NCBI RefSeq assembly: GCF_030144325.1
Contig: NZ_CP126307.1
Location: 3,996,001 to 4,060,000, forward strand
Length of the DNA: 64,000 nucleotides
Direction of reading: 5' to 3'
DNA from: Bosea vestrisii
Lineage (GTDB): Bacteria; Pseudomonadota; Alphaproteobacteria; Rhizobiales; Beijerinckiaceae
The position numbers and the translations under genes are program-made. Shown here piece after piece: positions 57,414 to 64,000 of this stretch. The notes under the pieces were generated by a model. That model worked only from the letters and a program-made list of their open reading frames with translations. It was not told the origin of the DNA and ran no database searches. Every line of letters begins with the position of its first letter. The first letter of the stretch is position 1.

Positions 57414-58721
57414 TCAGGCGCCGATCTCCTGCAGCAATTGCGCGGGAGCCAGCCGCAGAGCGGCGGCGCGACGATGGCCCTCCAGCCCCTCGCTGGCGCT
57501 CTGGCGCATCGCAGGCGGCGCGACCGCCGCGACACCGCGCTCGTCCAGCCATTGATGAGTGCAGGTCTTGAGATAGGAACCGACCCAGAGTCCGCCGGTA
57601 TAGCGTCCGGCCGCCATCGTCGGCAGCGTGTGGTTGGTGCCGCAGCATTTGTCGGAATAGACCACGCTGGCGGCGACGCCGATGAAGATCGAGCCGTAAT
57701 TGCGCAGTTTCCTGGCGGTCGCCTGGGCGTCGCGAGTGTGGACCTCGAGATGCTCGGCGGCGATGTGGTCGGAATAGGCCAGCATCGCGGCCTCGTCCTC
57801 GCAGACGACGATCTCGCCATAGTCGCGCCAGGCCTCGGCCGCGACGCCCGCGGTCGAGAGATTGCCGAGTTGGCGCTCCACCTCGGCCAGCGTCGCCTCG
57901 GCGAGTGCGCGGTCGGTGGTAATCAGGCCGACACGGGTGCGCACGTCATGCTCGGCCTGGGCGAGGAGGTCGATCGCGATGGTGACGGCGTCTCCGGTCT
58001 CGTCGGCGACGACGAAGATTTCGCTGGGGCCGGCAAGCTGGTCGATGCCGACGAGCCCGAACACCTGGCGCTTGGCCTCGTTCACATAGGCGTTGCCGGG
58101 CCCGACGATCTTGTCGACGGCCGGGATGCTCTGCGTGCCGAAGGCCATGGCCGCGATCGCCTGCGCGCCGCCCACGCGGAAGATGCGATCGGCGCCGGAG
58201 AGATGGCAGCCGGCGATCATCGCCTGGTGCGCGCCCGGCGGCAGGCAGGCGATGACCTCGTCGCAGCCCGCGACTTTCGCCGGCACGATCGTCATGATCG
58301 GCGCTGAAAGCAGCGGGTAGCGTCCGCCTGGGACGTAAGCGCCGACACGGGCGATCGGGATGATGCGGTGTCCGAGATGCAGGCCGGGTAGCGGCTCGAC
58401 GTCGAGCGGCAGGATCGTCTCGCGCTGCGCCTGGGCGAAGGATCTGACGCGCTCGATCGCGAATTCGGTGTCGGCCCGGGTCTGTGGATCGAGCGCAGCG
58501 ACTGCCTCTTCGCGCTCCTTGGCGCTGACCTCGAACGTCTCGATCTCGATCTTGTCGAACTGGCGGGAATAGTCGCGCAGCGCCGCGTCACCCGATTGCC
58601 GCACCGCGTCGAGGATCTGCTTTACTGTCGCCTCGACCGGGGCGTTGTCGCTCCATGCGCTGCGGCCGGGCTGCTTGATGTGTGTCAGCCGGCTTGCAAG
58701 CTGTGGGTCGAGTTTCGTCAT
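57414..58721 (-). CDS. Histidinol dehydrogenase family protein, probably catabolic
   Basis: 435 aa from ATG 58721. Zinc ligands and catalytic residues of HisD are conserved: Q255, H258, E323, H324, D357 and H416 (E. coli HisD 259/262/326/327/360/419). The C-terminal block SDKCCGTNHTLPT...RYTGGLWVGSYLKTCTHQW differs from the biosynthetic HisD consensus. It resembles the HisD paralogues used in catabolism, such as HpsN for dihydroxypropanesulfonate. No other his gene is near; instead a PotABCD-type importer follows and an XRE-cupin regulator diverges. I infer oxidation of an imported alcohol (polyol, sulfonate or similar) to the acid. It should not be named hisD without testing. Confidence 0.85.
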   Translation of the reverse strand: MTKLDPQLASRLTHIKQPGRSAWSDNAPVEATVKQILDAVRQSGDAALRDYSRQFDKIEIETFEVSAKEREEAVAALDPQTRADTEFAIERVRSFAQAQRETILPLDVEPLPGLHLGHRIIPIARVGAYVPGGRYPLLSAPIMTIVPAKVAGCDEVIACLPPGAHQAMIAGCHLSGADRIFRVGGAQAIAAMAFGTQSIPAVDKIVGPGNAYVNEAKRQVFGLVGIDQLAGPSEIFVVADETGDAVTIAIDLLAQAEHDVRTRVGLITTDRALAEATLAEVERQLGNLSTAGVAAEAWRDYGEIVVCEDEAAMLAYSDHIAAEHLEVHTRDAQATARKLRNYGSIFIGVAASVVYSDKCCGTNHTLPTMAAGRYTGGLWVGSYLKTCTHQWLDERGVAAVAPPAMRQSASEGLEGHRRAAALRLAPAQLLQEIGA

Positions 58722-58871
58722 GAATGGTCCGCCTGGGTCGTGGGGAAACCCAGACATTGGCGGCGCTTCCAGCTTCGCAGGCAATAGCGTGCGGGGCCCG
58801 TGTTGAGGATATTCACCATTCGCTCTAGAGGGATGGGCTGGCAACGGACCATTCGGAGGCGAAGGACGACC

Positions 58872-59417
58872 ATGAAGATCGGCGACAGGCTTCGCGAATT
58901 GCGCTCGCGCCGCAAACTGAGCGTGCGCGCGGTCGCGCTCCGTTCAGGGATCTCGCATTCCTCGATTTCGCTGATCGAGCGCGATCTGATCAGCCCGTCG
59001 CTCGACACGCTGCACGCCGTCCTCGACGCGCTTGGTACGACCTTATCGGGCTTTTTTCTGGATTTTCAGTCCGTATCGCCGCCGAATCCGTTCTGCCGTG
59101 CGGAAGACATGGCAGAGATCGGCCGGGTCGACGCCATCTCCTATCGCGTCATCGGAACGGGCTTTCCCAACCGTTCAATGTTGATGCTGCACGAAACCTA
59201 TGCTCCGGGGGCCGATACAGGCGAGGCTTTCTCCCATTCGGCTCAGGAAGGCGGGCTTGTCATCCGCGGAGCTGTCGAGGTCACCGTTGCCGGCCGGACA
59301 TCGATCCTGGAACCCGGCGATGGTTATTATTTCGACAGCCGGGAGCCGCATCGGTTCCGCAACGCCTCGAAGGAGCCGAGTGAGATCGTAAGCGCGATCA
59401 CGCCGCCCACTTACTAG
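58872..59417 (+). CDS. XRE family regulator with C-terminal cupin domain
   Basis: 181 aa from ATG 58872, with GGAGGCGAAGGA upstream. A helix-turn-helix of the Xre/Cro type (about residues 4-62, LRELRSRRKLSVRAVALRSGISHSSISLIE) is followed by a small-molecule-binding cupin (about 105-178, GGLVIRGAVEVTVAGRTSILEPGDGYYFDSREPHRF). This is the PuuR-like arrangement that often controls polyamine or amino-alcohol catabolism. It is divergent from the HisD-family operon with 150 bases between, which it most likely regulates. Confidence 0.93.
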   Translation: MKIGDRLRELRSRRKLSVRAVALRSGISHSSISLIERDLISPSLDTLHAVLDALGTTLSGFFLDFQSVSPPNPFCRAEDMAEIGRVDAISYRVIGTGFPNRSMLMLHETYAPGADTGEAFSHSAQEGGLVIRGAVEVTVAGRTSILEPGDGYYFDSREPHRFRNASKEPSEIVSAITPPTY

Positions 59418-59448
59418 GTGCGACAGCAGCATCTCTGCCGCGGCCCGT

Positions 59449-60138
59449 TCAAATGAGGTTATTTTGAAAGGCGAAGTCGAGGCAGCCCTGGACATGCCGC
59501 TCGAGGATCGCCTCTGCTTTCTCCGCGTCCCGGTTCAGGGCGCATTCGAGCAGGGCCTTATGCTCGTCAGCCGCGACGGGGCCGCGGAAGATCACAAAGA
59601 CCATCTGATAGCGCAGATAACGGTCATAGATGCCGGAGTGGAGGTCGAGCAGGGCCTTTGACCCGCAGGCCGAGACAAGTGCCTGATGGAACTCCCAATC
59701 ATAGCGCTTCCACTGCTGTGTGCGGGATTCATCGCCCGCCAGAAGGCTCGCCTCCAGTCGTGCCAGCTTGTGATGGGAAGCGACGACGCGGCCTTCCCAT
59801 TCCATGTCGCCAGCCTGAAACGACTTCACGAGTGCGTTCTTCTCGATCAGAAGGCGAAGCGCCGCGATCTCCTTCAAATCCTCGGCCGAGCAGGGCGCAA
59901 CCTGGAAGCCGCGCTGTCCCTCCGCAGTCACGAGCCCTTCGGGTGTAAGTCGGCTGAGGATTTCGCGCAGGGTGCTGATGCCGACGCCGTAGGCCGGGCG
60001 CAGCTTTTCCAGCGTCAGGCGCTGCCCGGGGCGCAGCCGCCCGAAGATGATGTCGGAGCGAATACGCTCATAGGCCTGCTCGCCCGTCGAGACGGGCGCG
60101 ATCTCGTCACCCACGATGTCCGTCGTCAAATCCGCCAT
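59449..60138 (-). CDS. GntR family regulator, FadR/FCD type
   Basis: 229 aa from ATG 60138; an in-frame TTG at 60204 would add 22 residues. Winged helix about 20-85 (LRPAYGVGISTLREILSRLTPEGLV) and FCD domain about 90-220 (YDWEFHQALVSACGS, NRDAEKAEAILERHVQGCL). It is divergent from the type II dehydroquinate dehydratase gene. Two near-identical palindromes 22 bases apart lie between them, a good candidate operator. Probably controls that gene in response to a carboxylate such as quinate or shikimate; the ligand is inference. Confidence 0.9.
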   Translation of the reverse strand: MADLTTDIVGDEIAPVSTGEQAYERIRSDIIFGRLRPGQRLTLEKLRPAYGVGISTLREILSRLTPEGLVTAEGQRGFQVAPCSAEDLKEIAALRLLIEKNALVKSFQAGDMEWEGRVVASHHKLARLEASLLAGDESRTQQWKRYDWEFHQALVSACGSKALLDLHSGIYDRYLRYQMVFVIFRGPVAADEHKALLECALNRDAEKAEAILERHVQGCLDFAFQNNLI

Positions 60139-60221
60139 GCCGCTACTCGCATCTTTCCGGACCGATACTACGACGCGTCGCACGCGCAAAGTCGGATCAA
60201 TCAATGTCTGGTATAAAATGA

Positions 60222-60253
60222 ATCAGCTGATGATACTAATATTATCAGTTGAT
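60222..60253. promoter_or_regulatory. Tandem palindromic operator candidate between the FadR-type gene and aroQ
   Basis: ATCAGCTGAT (60222-60231, perfect palindrome) and ATCAGTTGAT (60244-60253, one base different) are centred 22 bases apart, two helical turns. Their inner halves also form the dyad TGATACTAATATTATCA (60231-60247). The region is AT-rich against the background and lies in the divergent promoter region. Confidence 0.5.
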
Positions 60254-60306
60254 ATTCGCTCGAGCCGATGCGACAACGCCTGTGTCGTGGCGGCAGGAAT
60301 TCGGGC

Positions 60307-60750
60307 ATGGGCAATCGCATCTACGTTCTCAATGGCCCGAACCTGAACCTGCTCGGCCAGCGCGAGCCGGCCATCTACGGCACGACCACGCTCGACGAGA
60401 TCCGTCAGCGCTGCGTAGGCAAGGCCGAGACGCTCGGCTTCGAGATCGATTTTCGCCAGACGAATTTCGAGGGGGCCTTGGTGGAGAGCGTGCATCAGGC
60501 TCGCGACGAGGCCTGCGGCATCATCATCAACCCGGCGGGCTACACCTTCACCTCGGTCGCGCTTCTGGATGCGCTGAAGATGTTCGACGGGCCGAAGATC
60601 GAGCTGCACATCTCCAATGTCCACGCCCGCGAGAGCATCTACCACACCTCGCTGATCTCCCGGACCGTGACCGGCATCATCATCGGGCTCGGAGCTGCCG
60701 GATATGAACTGGCCATTCAGGCGATGGCCGAGCTGGTCCAGCGAAGCTGA
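60307..60750 (+). CDS. aroQ: Type II 3-dehydroquinate dehydratase
   Basis: 147 aa from ATG 60307, with AGGAAT upstream, the usual length for the dodecameric type II enzyme. Begins YVLNGPNLNLLGQREPAIYG, with the catalytic Arg and Tyr of the flexible loop; NPAGYTFTSVALLDAL and HISNVHARESIYHTS carry the other active-site residues. It interconverts 3-dehydroquinate and 3-dehydroshikimate. Lying alone opposite a FadR-type regulator, with no other shikimate-pathway gene, it may serve quinate/shikimate breakdown rather than aromatic synthesis. Confidence 0.95.
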   Translation: MGNRIYVLNGPNLNLLGQREPAIYGTTTLDEIRQRCVGKAETLGFEIDFRQTNFEGALVESVHQARDEACGIIINPAGYTFTSVALLDALKMFDGPKIELHISNVHARESIYHTSLISRTVTGIIIGLGAAGYELAIQAMAELVQRS

Positions 60751-60828
60751 GGCAGCCGCGCTCACGCCATGGAACAGCCCGTTGCCAAAATAGAAATGGA
60801 ATCGATGGCGCGCTGGCAGCCTGGCCCA

Positions 60829-61503
60829 TCAACGGGCGAGCATGCGCAACACCGTATCGATCGTGCTGGCGCGCCGGCGCTCGCGGGCGCCTGGCGCGCC
60901 CATGTCGTGCCCGAAAACCTGCCGGATGCTGGCCCGGTTCGAGACGTTGTAGAAGCTGAGCGCGCTGATCGTCAGGTGGATGTCGATCGGGTCGAGCCCC
61001 GCGCGGAACACGCCTTCGTGCAGGCCGCGCTCGTAGATCTCGCGGATCATGTCGATCGCGGACAGGTTGAGCTCGCCGATCTTGGCCGAGTTCTCCAGGT
61101 GCCGGGCATGGTGGATGTTCTCGACCATGACCAGCCGGACGAAGTCGGGATTGTCGGCGTGATAATCGAAGGTGAAGCCCGCCAGCGTCGCGATCGCTTC
61201 GCGCGGGGGCAGGGCCGCAAGGTCGAGGCTGCGCTCGAAATTGCGGATGCGGGCGTACATCTCCTCGAGGACGGCGCGGTAGAGCCCCTCCTTGTCGCCG
61301 AAATAATAATAAATCATCCGCTTGCTGGTCGAGGTCTTGGCCGCGATCTCGTCGACCCGCGCTCCGCTCAGCCCGTTCTCGACGAATTCGGCGCGTGCGA
61401 CCGCGAGGATGTCGCGGCGGACGCCCTCGGGATCCTGGGTCCAGCTCGCGGCTTTCCTGCCGCTGCCTGCCCGTCGAGTTGTGGCCGGAGCCATCTCTTC
61501 CAT
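60829..61503 (-). CDS. TetR/AcrR family regulator
   Basis: 224 aa from ATG 61503, which has GGAAGGTG just upstream; ATG 61527 and ATG 61494 are alternatives. The N-terminal helix-turn-helix is clear (VDEIAAKTSTSKRMIYYYFGDKEGLYRAVL, about residues 50-80), preceded by a basic Arg/Lys segment. The C-terminal ligand domain is typical of the RutR-like branch. It is divergent from a polar amino-acid ABC operon with a 237-base gap containing a TTGACCA half-site and a GAACTAGTTC palindrome. Its likely target is that operon. Confidence 0.92.
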   Translation of the reverse strand: MEEMAPATTRRAGSGRKAASWTQDPEGVRRDILAVARAEFVENGLSGARVDEIAAKTSTSKRMIYYYFGDKEGLYRAVLEEMYARIRNFERSLDLAALPPREAIATLAGFTFDYHADNPDFVRLVMVENIHHARHLENSAKIGELNLSAIDMIREIYERGLHEGVFRAGLDPIDIHLTISALSFYNVSNRASIRQVFGHDMGAPGARERRRASTIDTVLRMLAR

Positions 61504-61573
61504 GTCACCTTCCGGCCGCCTGGCCATCCACCCATCCGGAGCAATGGGAAATGGACCATGCGGTTAATTTGAC

Positions 61574-61593
61574 TTGACCAATTGAACTAGTTC
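61574..61593. promoter_or_regulatory. Candidate TetR operator and rightward promoter
   Basis: The stretch contains TTGACCA (61574-61580) followed by the perfect palindrome GAACTAGTTC (61584-61593). TTGACC could be a -35 box with a weak CATTTA -10 after 17 bases. The TTGACCA half resembles the E. coli RutR site. The AT-rich setting between the TetR gene and the ABC operon fits an operator-promoter. Confidence 0.35.
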
Positions 61594-61740
61594 GTACATT
61601 TAGCATCGATCGCCGGCCGTGCAACCTCTTCTGCCGATTGCGATCAAAGCGTCCGAGACGAGACGCCGTTGCCAGGACGGGACTTGGAATGACGGGACGT
61701 GGACCGACCCTCCAGAAGGTCGGCCGTTCAGGGAAACGCC

Positions 61741-62409
61741 ATGAACTACAAGCTCGATTTCACGCCGGTACTGGATGGGCTGCCAAGCCTGCTCGCTGCT
61801 TGCCTCGGCACGTTCGCGCTGGCGCTCGGCGGCATGGCCCTCGCCATCGTCATCGGCATCGGCGGCGTGATGCTGCGCGACTCCCGCATCGCGCCGGTGC
61901 GCTGGTTCATCAAGTCCTTCGTCGAAGTCATCCGCAACACGCCTTTCCTGGTGCAGATCTACTTCATCTATTTTGCGCTGCCACTGGCGGGCCTTCGGCT
62001 CGACCCGACACCCACCGCGATCATCGCGCTTGGCATCAATGGCGGCGCCTACGCGATCGAGATCATCCGCGGCGGCGTCCAGTCGATCAGCCGCGGGCAG
62101 ATCGAGGCGGGGCTCGCGCTCGGCCTGCACAAGACGCAGGTCTTCCGGCTGATCGTACTGAAGCCGGCGCTGCGGGCGATCTTCCCGTCGCTGACCAGCC
62201 AGTTCGTGCTGCTCACGCTGACGACCAGCATCGCCTCGGCGATCTCGGCCTATGAGCTGACCTCGGTCGCTCAGCAGATCGAAACCTCCAGCTTTCGCAG
62301 CTTCGAGGTCTATGGCGTGGTGACGGTGTTCTACCTCGTCATCTCCTGGCTGATGATGCGCGGCTTCGGGCTGATCTCGACGCGCTATTTCAGCTACCCG
62401 GTCAAGTGA
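61741..62409 (+). CDS. Amino acid ABC transporter permease (HisM/GlnP family)
   Basis: 222 aa from ATG 61741, with AGGGAAA upstream. Polar amino-acid transporter permease with about five membrane helices; the conserved FVEVIRNTPFLVQIYFIYF segment lies near residue 60 and the EAA loop is ISRGQIEAGLALGLHKTQVFRLIVLKPALR. It forms a heterodimer with the next permease. First gene of the TetR-controlled operon. Confidence 0.93.
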   Translation: MNYKLDFTPVLDGLPSLLAACLGTFALALGGMALAIVIGIGGVMLRDSRIAPVRWFIKSFVEVIRNTPFLVQIYFIYFALPLAGLRLDPTPTAIIALGINGGAYAIEIIRGGVQSISRGQIEAGLALGLHKTQVFRLIVLKPALRAIFPSLTSQFVLLTLTTSIASAISAYELTSVAQQIETSSFRSFEVYGVVTVFYLVISWLMMRGFGLISTRYFSYPVK

Positions 62410-62419
62410 GGACGACGTC

Positions 62420-63061
62420 ATGGGGTCCGACGAGTTCCTCTTCCTCCTCACCGGCCTGAAATGGACGGTGGCCCTGTCGGCCGTCGGCTTCCTCGGCGGC
62501 GGCATCGCCGGACTCGCCGTCGCGCTGGCGCGAACATCCGAACTTCCGCTGCTGGAGCGCGTGACGGCGGGCTATATCGCGCTGTTCCAAGGCACACCGC
62601 TGCTGATGCAGCTCTTCGTGGTCTATTACGGATTGGCCCTGATCGGGCTCAGGCTCGACGCCTGGGTTGCGGTGTCGATCGGGTTCACGCTGCATGCCAG
62701 CGCCTATCTCGGCGAGATCTGGCGCGGCTCGATTGAAGCGGTGCCGAAAGGCCAGACCGAAGCCGCCAAGGCGCTCAGCCTGAACTACGTCTCGCGGATG
62801 AAGGACGTCGTCCTGCCGCAGGCGATCCGCATCTCGTTGCCCGCGACCATCGGCTTCCTCGTCCAGCTGATCAAAGGCACTTCGCTGGCCGCCATCGTCG
62901 GCTTCACCGAGCTGACCAGGGCCGGGAACATCATCTCGAACCAGATCTTCGCGCCGCTGCTCGTCTTCGGGATCGTCGGCATCCTCTACTTCATCATGTG
63001 CTGGCCGCTGTCGCTTTACGGCGCGCGCCTCGAGCGCCAGTTCGCCGCGACGACGCGCTAG
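62420..63061 (+). CDS. Amino acid ABC transporter permease (HisQ/GlnP family), second subunit
   Basis: 213 aa. Landmarks are GYIALFQGTPLLMQLFVVYYGLAL near residue 50 and the EAA loop AVPKGQTEAAKALSLNYVSRMKDVVLPQAIR. Ten bases after the first permease and followed by the binding-protein gene, so the operon order is permease, permease, receptor. Confidence 0.93.
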   Translation: MGSDEFLFLLTGLKWTVALSAVGFLGGGIAGLAVALARTSELPLLERVTAGYIALFQGTPLLMQLFVVYYGLALIGLRLDAWVAVSIGFTLHASAYLGEIWRGSIEAVPKGQTEAAKALSLNYVSRMKDVVLPQAIRISLPATIGFLVQLIKGTSLAAIVGFTELTRAGNIISNQIFAPLLVFGIVGILYFIMCWPLSLYGARLERQFAATTR

Positions 63062-63114
63062 CACGCCACCGATCACCAAGGCCTCAAGGCCATTTCAACC
63101 GAGGGAGAGACGTT

Positions 63115-63957
63115 ATGAAGAAGCTGATCAAGGGACTGCCCAGCCGCCGCCATCTGCTGCTCGGGGGCGCGCTCGCGCTTGCCGCGCCGGCACTGCTCTC
63201 GCAGTCGGCCTTCGCGATCACGCCGGCCGAGATCAAGGCGAAGGGCAAGCTCGTCGTCGGTATCCAGGGCGACAACCCGCCCTGGGGCTTCGTGACCAGC
63301 GGTGGCAAGCAGGACGGGCTCGACGCGGACATCGCCACGTTGTTCGCCAAGGAGCTCGGCGTTCCCGTCGAGTTCGTGCCGCTAGAGGTCAACAACCGGA
63401 TTCCCGCGCTGACCACGGGGCGTGTCGACGTGCTGTTCGCGACCATGGCGATGCTGCCGGAGCGCGCCAAAGCGGTGCAGTTCTCGAAGCCCTATGTCGC
63501 GAACACGATCGTGCTGATCGGGAAGAAGAGCGACACGATCAAGACCAATGAGGACATGGGCAAGTTCACCATCGGCGTCGCCAAGGGCGCGGCCCAGGAT
63601 ACCCAAGTGACCAAGAATGCGCCGTCCAGCACGACGATCCGGCGCTATGACGGCGATGCACCGAGCATTCAGGCGCTGGTCTCCGGCCAGGTCCAGGCGC
63701 TCGGCGGCAACATCTTCTACCTGCAGCGCATCGAGCAGGGCCGCCCCGGCGAGTTCGAGAACAAGCTCGAGTTCCAGAACCTCTACAACGGCGCCTGCAC
63801 TCGTCTCGGCGAGAAGGAGATCAACGCCGCGATCAATATCTTCATCGACAAGATCAAGGCCAGTGGCGAGCTGCAGAAGGTCTACGACAAGTGGATGAAG
63901 GTCCCTGTCCATAAGTTCCCGGACAGCCTCGAGGGCATCACCTTCACCGCCAGCTGA
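63115..63957 (+). CDS. Amino acid ABC transporter substrate-binding protein (SBP family 3)
   Basis: 280 aa from ATG 63115, with GAGGGAGAG upstream. Tat-like signal (PSRRHLLLGG) with cleavage near residue 34 (SAFAI). The mature protein has the family-3 pattern KGKLVVGIQGDNPPWGFV, DADIATLFAKELGVPVEFVPLEVNNRIPALTTGRVDVLFATM. It binds a polar amino acid or related solute in the periplasm. An arginine contact to the carboxylate seems to be in the MLPERAKAVQFSKPY segment. Confidence 0.93.
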   Translation: MKKLIKGLPSRRHLLLGGALALAAPALLSQSAFAITPAEIKAKGKLVVGIQGDNPPWGFVTSGGKQDGLDADIATLFAKELGVPVEFVPLEVNNRIPALTTGRVDVLFATMAMLPERAKAVQFSKPYVANTIVLIGKKSDTIKTNEDMGKFTIGVAKGAAQDTQVTKNAPSSTTIRRYDGDAPSIQALVSGQVQALGGNIFYLQRIEQGRPGEFENKLEFQNLYNGACTRLGEKEINAAINIFIDKIKASGELQKVYDKWMKVPVHKFPDSLEGITFTAS

Positions 63958-63985
63958 GCGCTCAGGAATGGATCGGAGCCTCGAG

Positions 63986-64000
63986 ATGACAAGCCAATCC
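63986..64000 (+). CDS. Start of a further gene of the amino-acid ABC operon (partial)
   Basis: ATG 63986 opens five codons (MTSQS) before the window ends; an in-frame ATG at 63968 is also possible. GGAG lies upstream. By analogy with such operons it could be the ATPase subunit, but nothing in the visible sequence shows this. Confidence 0.3.

Noticed and set aside
1..64000. CRISPR arrays, tRNA, rRNA, transposase, integrase, toxin-antitoxin or prophage genes
   Set aside because: None seen on either strand; the only repeats are dispersed intergenic palindromes.

Overview
The window is high-GC, densely packed DNA that reads as a chromosomal segment of an alphaproteobacterium of the order Hyphomicrobiales. 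The evidence is the GC-rich codon use, many ABC transporters with catabolic enzymes and dedicated regulators, intergenic palindromic repeats of the kind common in rhizobial and Bosea-like genomes, and the protein families present. I favour a Bosea-like soil or rhizosphere organism, but this is inference. I see no rRNA, tRNA, CRISPR array, prophage or insertion-sequence gene, and no gap over 300 bases lacks a feature.

Layout. 1-4047: a partial M81 (MlrC-like) peptidase, a saccharopine dehydrogenase-like enzyme with a divergent Lrp regulator, and an IclR regulator. 4248-11829: a dipeptide-type ABC operon with a fused DppDF-type ATPase, an M20 deacylase and a DMT exporter. 11898-13871: a soluble hybrid histidine kinase. 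13875-20754: a LacI-controlled ribose-type (CUT2) ABC operon headed by a sugar epimerase/isomerase, with a clear LacI operator inside its promoter. 20820-23535: protein-L-isoaspartate methyltransferase and 2-isopropylmalate synthase, the latter preceded by a Leu-rich leader peptide candidate. 23678-31653: a second dipeptide-type ABC system split over two strands, interleaved with two phosphoesterases (GDPD and an NPP/alkaline-phosphatase-type enzyme). 31908-38242: an AraC-controlled siderophore uptake and release locus.

38256-46695: a bidirectional sugar or sugar-acid locus. Leftward it has an enolase-superfamily dehydratase/racemase, two MalFG-type permeases and two uncharacterised proteins. 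Rightward it has a FadR-type regulator, two paralogous binding proteins and an SDR. 46690-53005: a two-component system divergent from a copper-handling cluster (small lipoprotein, TolC-like factor, multicopper oxidase, cupredoxin, CusF). 53065-59417: a HisD-family dehydrogenase operon with a PotABCD-type transporter and a divergent XRE-cupin regulator. 59449-64000: a FadR-type regulator divergent from type II dehydroquinate dehydratase, then a TetR regulator divergent from a polar amino-acid ABC operon that runs off the window.

The common theme is nutrient scavenging: seven ABC-type uptake modules, most next to their own regulator and one or two catabolic enzymes. The least explained parts are the two unknown proteins in the 38-46 kb locus, the phosphodiester-linked ABC system, the catabolic-looking HisD paralogue, and several unannotated cis elements: leader ORFs, operators and SD-covering hairpins.
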